A DNA stretch of 5,479 bases, from positions 1 through 5,479 of the forward strand of contig CANOGI010000155.1 in the NCBI GenBank assembly GCA_947565475.1. Direction: 5' to 3'. Positions 1 to 5,479 of the stretch are shown here, in pieces. This stretch comes from an uncultured Eubacteriaceae bacterium (GTDB taxonomy: Bacteria > Bacillota > Clostridia > Lachnospirales > CAG-274). A program made the translations under genes and the position numbers. The notes under the pieces were generated by a model that was not told the DNA's origin, did no database searches, and worked only from the letters and a program-made list of their open reading frames with translations. The stretch's first letter is position 1; the number at the start of each line of letters is the position of its first letter.

Positions 1-61
1 GGCTATACCGACATATAAGAACTTCTAAAGAGATAATCTAAATTCACCATAAATATTCTCT

Positions 62-91
62 AAAAAACTTAAGTTTTGCCTGTTAAAGTTT
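62..91 (-). terminator. Possible weak terminator of the trp operon
   Basis: On the minus strand, an A/U-only arm AAACUU (86-91) can pair with AAGUUU (65-70), or AAAAC (73-77) with GUUUU (64-68), ending in a run of six U (62-67). The stem is weak for an intrinsic terminator, so the call rests mainly on the U-run and the position about 70 nt after trpF. No ORF begins in 1-140: the only ATG on the minus strand (near 48) meets a TAG after about 15 codons. Confidence 0.3.
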
Positions 92-96
92 AGATT

Positions 97-138
97 AAGC
101 CTTTTTTAAGGCTTGCAGGGTACAGAACGGTATCCTGC
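97..138 (-). other. Two abutting hairpins just after trpF
   Basis: Directly beyond the trpF stop are two adjoining stem-loops: GCAGG(G)TAC with GTA(T)CCTGC (115-123 with 130-138, 6-nt loop) and AAGCCTT/AAGGCTT (97-103 with 108-114, 4-nt loop). Neither is followed by a U-tract on the minus strand. The first has an A-C mismatch if read as minus-strand RNA but a G-U wobble on the plus strand. They may stabilise the 3' end of the trp mRNA, form part of a terminator, or be a small repeat. Confidence 0.55.
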
Positions 139-140
139 GG

Positions 141-746
141 TTAAGTTAGTTTTCTTACGGCAAGAGCAAAATCACGCATTTTATTTTTGTCTTTAATTCC
201 ATTGGTCTCAATTCCAGAGCTTACATCTACGGCATAAGGATTAAGCCTCTCTACAGCATTTTTTACATTATATGTATTTAATCCCCCTGCAATAAAATAT
301 GGTCGTTTTAAATTTTGTATTAAGTTCCAGTTAAATGTTTTTCCTGTACCACCATTTTCTGAATCTAATAAAATATAATCAGCACTGGATTTTTCCGTCT
401 CAATTATATCTTGTGTTGTTTCTATACGAAAAGCCTTTATAATAGGTTTATCTGTTAATTTCCTTAAATTATTTATATAATAATTATTCTCTTTACCGTG
501 AAGCTGAGCTATATCAATAATTTCATTATCTAAAAGATTAGCTATTGTTTTGGGATTCTCGTTTACAAAAATACCGACTGCCATAATATTTTTATGTAAG
601 TGTTTTTTTAGCTCAGCAGCTTTCTCAAACGTAATAAAACGTCTGCTTTTTTCAGCAAATACAAAACCTATATATTCAGGAAATATTTGGTTTACAATCT
701 CTATATCCTCTATGCGAGACAAACCGCACATTTTTATTTTTGTCAT
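141..746 (-). CDS. trpF: Phosphoribosylanthranilate isomerase
   Basis: A cytoplasmic (beta/alpha)8 enzyme that converts N-(5-phosphoribosyl)anthranilate to CdRP, the substrate of TrpC. At 201 aa it has the usual length for stand-alone TrpF. Family motifs are in order: IKMCGL near the N terminus, with the catalytic-base cysteine at Cys7; SRR at 34-36; QLHG at 81-84; the LLDS strand with Asp128, which fits the catalytic acid; GGTGKTF at 132-138; and the phosphate-binding loops IAGGLN (152-157) and VDVSSGIE (173-180). The ATG overlaps the trpC stop in an ATGA (743-746), which suggests translational coupling. Its own Shine-Dalgarno is weak: AAGGAAA around 756-762, about 9 nt from the start. It is the last trp gene in the window and is separate from trpC, not fused as in enteric bacteria. 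The function is clear from motifs and context. Confidence 0.97.
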   Translation of the reverse strand: MTKIKMCGLSRIEDIEIVNQIFPEYIGFVFAEKSRRFITFEKAAELKKHLHKNIMAVGIFVNENPKTIANLLDNEIIDIAQLHGKENNYYINNLRKLTDKPIIKAFRIETTQDIIETEKSSADYILLDSENGGTGKTFNWNLIQNLKRPYFIAGGLNTYNVKNAVERLNPYAVDVSSGIETNGIKDKNKMRDFALAVRKLT

Positions 747-1543
747 AATTGTAATTTTCCTTTTAATTCCGATATCTTAGCTTTTTTATTTTCAGCTCTC
801 ATAAGCGTTTCACCAATAAGAACAGCGTCAGCGCCTATTTCCCTTAGTCTTTTTATGTCATTATATGATTTTACACCACTTTCGGAAACAAATAACACAT
901 CTTTTGGTATCATCTCACGGAGCTTAAAGCTATTTTCCGTGTTGACCGTAAAATCATTAAGATTACGGTTATTTACTCCGATAATTCTGGCTCCGGCATC
1001 TAAAGCTATTTTTATTTCTTCCTCATCATGAGTTTCAACTAAAGCAGAGAGACCTAAAGTATTACATATACTCATAAACCTTTTAATCTCGTCTAAGTTT
1101 AGTATAGAGCAGATAAGCAATACAGCAGAAGCTCCTAATATTTTACTCTCATAAATCATATACTCATCAACTGTAAAATCTTTGCGGATACAAGGGATAG
1201 AGACTTTATTGGTTATTTCTTTAAGATATTTGTCCTTTCCTAAAAACCATTTAGGTTCTGTAAGAACTGATATACAATCAGCTCCAGCTTTTTCGTATTC
1301 CATAGCTATTTTTAAATAAGGAAAATCAGGAGATATCAACCCTTTTGAGGGTGACGCTTTTTTGCACTCGCATATAAAAGATATATCACTTTTTTTTAGA
1401 GCGTTTTCAAAACAAAAATTGTTATTTGAGTTATTATCTAACATAGACAAAGCCATTTTTTTAATATAATTAAGAGGTTCCTTTTTTTTCGCTTCATATA
1501 CTCTTTTCTTAGTGAAATCAGCAATTTGATTTAATATTGACAA
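743..1543 (-). CDS. trpC: Indole-3-glycerol phosphate synthase, TTG start
   Basis: A cytoplasmic (beta/alpha)8 enzyme that decarboxylates and cyclises CdRP to indole-3-glycerol phosphate. At 266 aa it is a normal monofunctional TrpC. Visible motifs: ECKKASPSKG (59-68), giving the conserved Glu59 and Lys61; LTEP at 94-97; CIRKDF (118-123) with the general-acid lysine Lys121; LVETHDE with Glu170; GVNNRNL with Asn191; SESG (220-223); and the phosphate loop IGETLMRA (243-250). The start is TTG. An AGGGGG Shine-Dalgarno (1552-1557) sits 8 nt upstream, and an in-frame TAA lies two codons before it, so no earlier start is possible. The next ATG (Met30) would remove the conserved N-terminal helix. 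It begins 20 nt after trpD and overlaps trpF by ATGA. Confidence 0.96.
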   Translation of the reverse strand: MSILNQIADFTKKRVYEAKKKEPLNYIKKMALSMLDNNSNNNFCFENALKKSDISFICECKKASPSKGLISPDFPYLKIAMEYEKAGADCISVLTEPKWFLGKDKYLKEITNKVSIPCIRKDFTVDEYMIYESKILGASAVLLICSILNLDEIKRFMSICNTLGLSALVETHDEEEIKIALDAGARIIGVNNRNLNDFTVNTENSFKLREMIPKDVLFVSESGVKSYNDIKRLREIGADAVLIGETLMRAENKKAKISELKGKLQL

Positions 1544-1563
1544 TTTTTATTCCCCCTAAAACT

Positions 1564-2574
1564 TTAAGATAACTTAATAAATTTATTAAGTGTTTCTAGA
1601 GCTTTTCCGGAATCGATAATATCAGCGGAAAGTTTAATACCATCTTTAATACTCTGAGCTTTTTTACCTATGTAAAGAGCGGCTCCGGCATTTAATAAAA
1701 CAGCATTTCTCTTATGTCCTTTTTCTCCTCTTAAAATCGCTAAAGTAATTTCAGCATTCTCTTTAGGAGAACCACCGGAAAGGTCAGATTTAAGGCAACT
1801 CTCAAATCCAAAATCTTCAGGTGCTATAGTGTATTTTTTTATTTCCTTATTATCAAACTCACAAATTGCTGTTGGCGCACTCATAGATATTTCGTCAAGT
1901 TTATCCTGTCCATAAACCACCATACCACGTTTAACTCCAAGAGTTATAAGCACTTTAGCCAGGGGCTCAACAAGATACTCGTCATAAACTCCAAGAATCT
2001 GAGTTTTTGGACTTGCAGGATTAGTCAGAGGACCCAAAATATTAAAAACAGTTCTAAAACCAAGTTCCTTTCTTATTGACCCAACATATTTCATAGAAGT
2101 ATGGTATTTTTGAGCAAAGAAAAAGCATATACCAACTTCTTTTAATAATTCTACGCACTTTTCAGGACTTTGTTCAATGTTTACACCAAGAGCCTCCAAA
2201 CAATCAGCGGTACCGCATTTTGATGAGGCTGCACGATTGCCGTGTTTAGCTACTTTCATTCCTCCCGCTGCCGCAACAAGAGCTGAGGTAGTTGATATAT
2301 TAAAACTGCTTGAGTTATCCCCTCCCGTTCCTACAATCTCAAATATATTCATATTAGTTTCAACTTTTACACAATGGTCACGCATAGCGGCGGCACACCC
2401 TGCAATTTCATCAATAGTTTCCGCTCTCGTGCTTTTTGTTGAAAGAGCAGCTAAAAAAGCAGTGTTTTGTGTTGATGTAGTCGAACCACTCATAATTTCA
2501 TTCATTACGCTGTAAGCCTCATCATAACTAAGATCTTTTTTATTTACTATTTTTATAATAGCTTCTTTTATCAT
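1564..2574 (-). CDS. trpD: Anthranilate phosphoribosyltransferase
   Basis: Transfers the phosphoribosyl group of PRPP to anthranilate to give phosphoribosylanthranilate, the substrate of TrpF; cytoplasmic and usually a homodimer. At 336 aa it is full length. It has the N-terminal helical domain (about 1-70) and then the catalytic domain with the PRPP loop GTGGD (82-86), the signature [15 protein letters not shown] (110-124), the anthranilate-site segment [10 protein letters not shown] (178-187) with Arg167 or Arg169 nearby, and the magnesium-binding Asp227-Glu228 pair in KLDEIS. NAGAALY (295-301) is the usual C-terminal motif. The ATG is preceded by an AAGGAGT ribosome binding site around 2582-2588, about 8 nt away. 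It starts 29 nt after trpG and is not fused to it, unlike the enteric TrpGD protein. The related pyrimidine phosphorylases are less likely given these motifs and the operon. Confidence 0.97.
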   Translation of the reverse strand: MIKEAIIKIVNKKDLSYDEAYSVMNEIMSGSTTSTQNTAFLAALSTKSTRAETIDEIAGCAAAMRDHCVKVETNMNIFEIVGTGGDNSSSFNISTTSALVAAAGGMKVAKHGNRAASSKCGTADCLEALGVNIEQSPEKCVELLKEVGICFFFAQKYHTSMKYVGSIRKELGFRTVFNILGPLTNPASPKTQILGVYDEYLVEPLAKVLITLGVKRGMVVYGQDKLDEISMSAPTAICEFDNKEIKKYTIAPEDFGFESCLKSDLSGGSPKENAEITLAILRGEKGHKRNAVLLNAGAALYIGKKAQSIKDGIKLSADIIDSGKALETLNKFIKLS

Positions 2575-2603
2575 AACTAAAACTCCTTTTTATTATAATA
2601 ATT

Positions 2604-3176
2604 TTATTTATATAATTCTATAAAATTTTTAAGTATTATCTTGCCTTTTGGCGTCATAATCGACTCGGGATGAAATTGTAAACCATATATTGGATATGTT
2701 TTATGTTGTACCGCCATTATCTCACCATCTTTTGTTATACCAGTTATTTTAAGGCAATCCGGTATAGAATTTGGGTCGGCGGATAGAGAATGATAGCGGG
2801 CAACAAGGGTACTCTCGCCACACCCGCGAAAAATCGGACAATTTTTATCTATTTTAATCTCAGACTGTTTACCATGTATAATTTTATTTGCATAGGTGAT
2901 AACAGCTCCATAAGCCATACAAATAGCTTGATGTCCAAGACAAACTCCAAGTATTGGTATATCTTTGCTCAAAATTTTTATAACATCTAATATTATCCCA
3001 GCGTTTTCAGGTCTTCCTGGTCCAGGAGATATAATAATTCTCTCTGGCTTTAACATTTTTATATCATCAACTGTCATTTCGTCATTTCGTATTACCTTTA
3101 TATCTGGATTAATTTCCCCTATAAATTGATATAAATTAAAAGAGAAACTATCATAATTATCAATAAGCAAAATCAT
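2604..3176 (-). CDS. trpG: Anthranilate synthase component II (glutamine amidotransferase)
   Basis: Class I glutamine amidotransferase subunit that hydrolyses glutamine and passes ammonia to TrpE to make anthranilate. At 190 aa it is a single-domain TrpG. The N terminus MILLIDNYDSFSFNLYQ is typical of TrpG/PabA. PGPGRP (51-56) is the oxyanion-loop motif, GVCLGHQ (77-83) carries the nucleophile Cys79, HGK is at 101-103, ARYHSL at 126-131, and QFHPES (167-172) supplies His169 and Glu171 of the triad. The start overlaps the trpE stop in an ATGA (3173-3176). A strong AGGAGG (3184-3189) lies within the end of trpE, 7 nt before the ATG, which suits coupled synthesis of two subunits of one complex. 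TrpG and PabA cannot be told apart by sequence alone; a dual role in folate synthesis is possible, but the operon makes tryptophan the main job. Confidence 0.96.
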   Translation of the reverse strand: MILLIDNYDSFSFNLYQFIGEINPDIKVIRNDEMTVDDIKMLKPERIIISPGPGRPENAGIILDVIKILSKDIPILGVCLGHQAICMAYGAVITYANKIIHGKQSEIKIDKNCPIFRGCGESTLVARYHSLSADPNSIPDCLKITGITKDGEIMAVQHKTYPIYGLQFHPESIMTPKGKIILKNFIELYK

Positions 3177-4639
3177 ATTTCAACCTCCTCTGCAAGTTTT
3201 AGAGCGTTTACAACTGCCTTAGCTTTATTAACACATTCGTTAAACTCGTTTTCGGGAATAGAGTCAGCAACGATTCCAGCTCCGCTTCTAATAAATACTT
3301 TTCCATTTTTTTTATAAGCTATGCGAATAGCGATGCAAGTATCCATATTTCCAGTAAAATCTATATATCCAATAGCCCCGCCATAAATACCTCTTTTATT
3401 ATTTTCAAGAGTACCTATTAATTGACAAGCTCTTATTTTTGGCGCTCCTGAGAGTGTTCCTGCAGGAAGAACAGCGCTTATAGCGTCGAGAGCGTCAAAA
3501 TTATCACAAATTTCACCTCTGACCGTAGAGCCTATATGCATAACATGAGAGTATTTTTCCACGCAATGTAATTTTTCAACTTTTACGCTGCCAAATTTAC
3601 TTATTTTACCAAGGTCATTTCTTCCTAAATCTACTAACATATTATGTTCGGCAAGCTCTTTTTCATCAGCAAGCAGTTCTTTTTGGAAAATATTGTCTTC
3701 ATCCTCTGTTTTTCCTCGCGGTCTAGTTCCAGCAAGCGGAAATGTATGTAATATACCGTTTTCTAATTTTACAAGTGTCTCAGGAGACGCTCCAGCAACT
3801 TCAACATCTGTCCCTGAAAAATAAAACATATAAGGTGATGGATTTGTTGTTCTCAAAACACGATAAGTATTCAAAAGACTTCCCTCAAACTGAGCTTGTA
3901 AGCGATTTGACAAAACAATTTGAAAGATGTCCCCCTCTTTAATATAGTTTTTAGCTTTTTCCACCATAGCGCAATAACTTTCTCTATCAAACAGCGGTTC
4001 AAAATCAGAAATTAAATGACTTTTAGATTCTTTTATTTTTTCTCCATGACAAAGAAGTTCTTTAATCCTCTTTAATTCTAAAACTGCTTTATTATAATTT
4101 ATTTCTGTATTATCCAATTCCATATTTACTATAATAATGATTTTTTGTTTAAAATTATCGAACGCTATAACTTTATCAAAAAGCATTAAATCAACATCTT
4201 TAAATCCCTCTGTATCTTCGGCCTCGGTTTTTACGGTTGGTTCACTGTAAGAGAGATAATCATAAGAGAAATATCCAACTAATCCTCCGGTAAATGACGG
4301 CAGATAATCAAAACTCGGACTTTTATAATCTGCCAAAATTTGTCTTAAAAAACTTGATGGGCTGTTTGTTTTTAACTTTATATTTCCCGCTTTTATATTG
4401 CCATTTACGCAAGTAATTTCTAATTTTGGGTCAAATCCGAGAAAAGTATATCTTCCCCATTTTTCACTCTCAGCAACAGACTCTAGCATATAACAGTGAG
4501 TTGAGACATTTTTTAATATTCTTATAGCTTCGATAGGCGTGAGTATATCTGAAAGAATTTCACAGCTTAAAGGAAGCGCTTTATATTTTTTTGTGGAGGC
4601 AATCTTTTTAACCTCCTCTAATTTTGGCAGAACATTCAT
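3173..4639 (-). CDS. trpE: Anthranilate synthase component I
   Basis: Large subunit of anthranilate synthase: converts chorismate to anthranilate using ammonia from TrpG, the committed step of the pathway. At 488 aa it is full length. The N-terminal domain carries YMLESV (50-55), matching the LLES motif that binds feedback tryptophan, followed by WGRYTFLGF (61-69). The catalytic domain (about 215-480) shows DIFQIVLSNR (237-246), NPSPYMFYF (266-274), ASPE (284-287), PLAGTRPRG (301-309), EHNMLVDLGRND (331-342), SHVMH (364-368), LPAGTLSGAPK (391-401) and SGAGIVADSIPENE (452-465), with the usual magnesium-ligand glutamates. PLAGT, with Ala where PabB has the Lys of PIKGT, favours anthranilate synthase over aminodeoxychorismate synthase. 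The ATG lies 6 nt after a strong AGGAGGG (4646-4652). It is the first gene of the operon, directly behind the T-box leader. Confidence 0.97.
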   Translation of the reverse strand: MNVLPKLEEVKKIASTKKYKALPLSCEILSDILTPIEAIRILKNVSTHCYMLESVAESEKWGRYTFLGFDPKLEITCVNGNIKAGNIKLKTNSPSSFLRQILADYKSPSFDYLPSFTGGLVGYFSYDYLSYSEPTVKTEAEDTEGFKDVDLMLFDKVIAFDNFKQKIIIIVNMELDNTEINYNKAVLELKRIKELLCHGEKIKESKSHLISDFEPLFDRESYCAMVEKAKNYIKEGDIFQIVLSNRLQAQFEGSLLNTYRVLRTTNPSPYMFYFSGTDVEVAGASPETLVKLENGILHTFPLAGTRPRGKTEDEDNIFQKELLADEKELAEHNMLVDLGRNDLGKISKFGSVKVEKLHCVEKYSHVMHIGSTVRGEICDNFDALDAISAVLPAGTLSGAPKIRACQLIGTLENNKRGIYGGAIGYIDFTGNMDTCIAIRIAYKKNGKVFIRSGAGIVADSIPENEFNECVNKAKAVVNALKLAEEVEI

Positions 4640-4645
4640 TATTTT

Positions 4646-4652
4646 CCCTCCT
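4646..4652 (-). promoter_or_regulatory. trpE ribosome binding site
   Basis: AGGAGGG on the minus strand, 6 nt before the trpE ATG. It lies downstream of the leader terminator, so it is transcribed only when the T-box reads through. It does not appear to be part of the terminator hairpin, which supports control of transcription rather than of translation. Confidence 0.9.
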
Positions 4653-4692
4653 ATAATTATCTAAATTTTATTGCAACAATAATTTTTAACAC

Positions 4693-4727
4693 AAAAAAGT
4701 CCCTGACAAAATAAATTTGCCAAGGAC
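4693..4727 (-). terminator. T-box-controlled intrinsic terminator
   Basis: On the minus strand a 12-bp stem forms between 4716-4727 (GUCCUUGGCAAA) and 4699-4710 (UUUGUCAGGGAC), with two G-U wobbles and a 5-nt loop, followed at once by six U (4693-4698). The 5' arm contains the CCUUG that the T-box sequence needs for the antiterminator, so the two structures exclude each other. This is the off state when tRNA-Trp is charged. Confidence 0.93.
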
Positions 4728-4971
4728 GAATAATATTTAAATATCCGCGGTGCCACCTTGATTTTACGGGAAACCCGTACCCTTAATAAGATACTGTCAT
4801 ATCTTTGACAACTTACGTATGTCGATCACGTCGTGGAATACTCGGCCAAGAAAATCACAAAGCCTTTGACCACGCCCTCAGCGGCCCATTTGCCGACTTG
4901 TTTCTTGTTCGCTTCTCAGCCTCGCGAACTCTCTGTAAAGGCATAATTCGACGTTATCCCCGCTTCAACGG
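4693..4971 (-). promoter_or_regulatory. Tryptophan T-box riboswitch (tRNA-Trp-sensing leader)
   Basis: Transcribed leader of the trp operon that should bind uncharged tRNA-Trp and then form an antiterminator. Reading the minus strand: a lower stem with kink-turn (CGUU-GA-AGCGG, 4960-4970, against CCGCU-GAG-GGCG); a specifier loop enclosed by AGCGG/CCGCU (4960-4964 with 4880-4884) below and GUCGA/UCGGC (4948-4952 with 4892-4896) above; the AGAGAG motif (4929-4934); an apical hairpin GUUCGC/GCGAAC (4924-4929 with 4907-4912); stem II CGUGG/CCACG (4870-4874 with 4832-4836); a hairpin at 4788-4805; stem III UACGGG/CCCGUA (4765-4779); and the T-box AAGGUGGCACCGCGG (4745-4759). The specifier on the 3' side of the loop is UGG (4886-4888), the Trp codon. 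The variable T-box base is C (4752), which pairs with a G73 discriminator, as expected for bacterial tRNA-Trp. CAAGG (4756-4760) can pair with CCUUG (4721-4725) as the antiterminator. Pairings were found by eye. Confidence 0.95.
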
Positions 4972-5011
4972 TTTAAATAATTACTATATATTATATTATT
5001 ATTTTAATGGC

Positions 5012-5040
5012 ATTATATCATTAAGATATTTTTTTGTCAA
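5012..5040 (-). promoter_or_regulatory. Consensus sigma-A promoter of the trp operon
   Basis: On the minus strand, TTGACA (5035-5040) and TATAAT (5012-5017) are both exact consensus hexamers, separated by the ideal 17 bp. Transcription should start near 5004-5008, about 35 nt before the first T-box stem, giving a leader of about 365 nt. I see no operator overlapping the hexamers, which suggests strong constitutive initiation with control left to the T-box. Confidence 0.9.
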
Positions 5041-5059
5041 GTATAAAATTAAAAAAAGA

Positions 5060-5243
5060 CACGGAAATCAATTTTTAAAACCTGTTTTGAACAAGCTACA
5101 CAATTGTCTATTTAGTAGTTTATTGTAATGGTGTTATTTTATGAATAATTATATATTTCTGCATCTTTTATTGCATAAATATTCATATCTGTATTTAGAT
5201 GTTTTATAAACTTTGCGCAAAATTTCAAAAATTGATTTCCGTG
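5060..5243. repeat. 184-bp segment bounded by a perfect 17-bp inverted repeat
   Basis: CACGGAAATCAATTTTT at 5060-5076 is the exact reverse complement of AAAAATTGATTTCCGTG at 5227-5243. The 150 bp between is AT-rich with no plausible gene. It contains a smaller imperfect palindrome at 5141-5186 (ATGAATA...TATTCAT). The outer flanks share AAAAAAAGA (5051-5059 and 5246-5254), which could be a target duplication but is low complexity. Size and structure resemble a MITE-like element. A bare inverted repeat or a terminator of a neighbouring gene are alternatives. The inverted repeat is certain; its nature is not. Confidence 0.6.
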
Positions 5244-5479
5244 AAAAAAAAAGAGTGTCCAAAAAGATGAGATTTAAAAATAATCTCTCTTTGTGTTTAC
5301 CATAAAAGTTTTATTGTATTTTTTCAAAAACCAGTAAATTTTAAGGTGTTGAAGAAAATATAGACAAAGACTAACTATATGAAGTCAAGAGAAAAAAGGA
5401 AAAAAGTTAAAAAAATTTTTCTGAAAAAATGACATAACAAATAAGACAACAGAAGTTGCCTAAAAAAATACTATTAATA
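5244..5479. other. AT-rich non-coding stretch at the right edge
   Basis: No supported gene on either strand. Minor features are a 9-A run (5244-5252), GAGTGTCCAAAAAG directly after it (5253-5266), a small hairpin GAGATT/AATCTC (5269-5287) and several A-rich tracts. The longest thing resembling a start is a 17-codon lysine/arginine-rich ORF at 5379-5432 without a ribosome binding site. The stretch is probably the intergenic region between the trp operon and an unseen neighbour. Confidence 0.6.

Noticed and set aside
550..1031. Two overlapping plus-strand ORFs antisense to trpF/trpC
   Set aside because: Shadow frames of well-supported genes, with no ribosome binding site or recognisable domain.
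2177..2515. 112-aa plus-strand ORF
   Set aside because: Antisense shadow of trpD, whose motifs cover the same DNA.
2790..3942. Two 66-aa plus-strand ORFs (2790-2990 and 3742-3942)
   Set aside because: Antisense shadows of trpG and trpE.
3173..4639. trpE as a para-aminobenzoate synthase (PabB)
   Set aside because: PLAGT in place of PIKGT, the tryptophan-binding MLES motif, the T-box and the operon context all favour TrpE.
4870..4872. Alternative UGG specifier
   Set aside because: This UGG lies in the 5' arm of stem II (CGUGG/CCACG) rather than in a loop; the UGG at 4886-4888 sits in the correctly bounded specifier loop.
4640..5005. Trp-rich leader peptide attenuator
   Set aside because: No short ORF with tandem Trp codons was found in the leader, and the T-box elements account for its structure.
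4805..5128. 107-aa plus-strand ORF
   Set aside because: It runs antisense across the T-box leader and promoter, its composition matches no family I know, and the RNA structure fully explains the sequence.
5379..5432. 17-codon basic ORF on the plus strand
   Set aside because: No ribosome binding site, and the lysine-rich composition follows from local poly-A; nothing supports translation.

Overview
The window is AT-rich and holds a run of five tryptophan-biosynthesis genes, all on the minus strand: trpE-trpG-trpD-trpC-trpF, transcribed from right to left. The low GC, strong AGGAGG-type ribosome binding sites, the TTG start of trpC and control by a T-box leader rather than a leader-peptide attenuator or TRAP point to Bacillota, most likely Clostridia. 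Genus and species cannot be read from this sequence.

Layout, right to left in the direction of transcription. Positions 5041-5479 hold no convincing gene. They contain a perfect 17-bp inverted repeat enclosing 184 bp (5060-5243), which looks like a small non-coding mobile element, or a remnant of one, next to the promoter. A consensus sigma-A promoter (TTGACA, 17 bp, TATAAT) lies at 5012-5040. A leader of about 365 nt follows. It is a tryptophan T-box riboswitch (about 4693-4971) with a UGG specifier, a kink-turn, the AGAGAG motif, a T-box sequence whose variable base fits a G73 discriminator, and an intrinsic terminator ending in six U. Then come trpE (4639-3173), trpG (3176-2604, ATGA overlap with trpE), trpD (2574-1564), trpC (1543-743, TTG start) and trpF (746-141, ATGA overlap with trpC). 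Positions 1-140 hold hairpins beyond trpF and no start of trpB.

Together the genes turn chorismate into indole-3-glycerol phosphate. TrpE/TrpG make anthranilate from chorismate and glutamine, TrpD adds phosphoribose from PRPP, TrpF isomerises the product and TrpC closes the indole ring. Tryptophan synthase (trpB, trpA) is not in the window. Control appears to act at two levels: the T-box senses uncharged tRNA-Trp, and TrpE keeps a tryptophan-binding LLES-type motif for feedback inhibition. All five proteins have normal length and intact catalytic motifs. I see no new system here. The regulatory leader and the inverted-repeat segment upstream are the parts most worth a second look.
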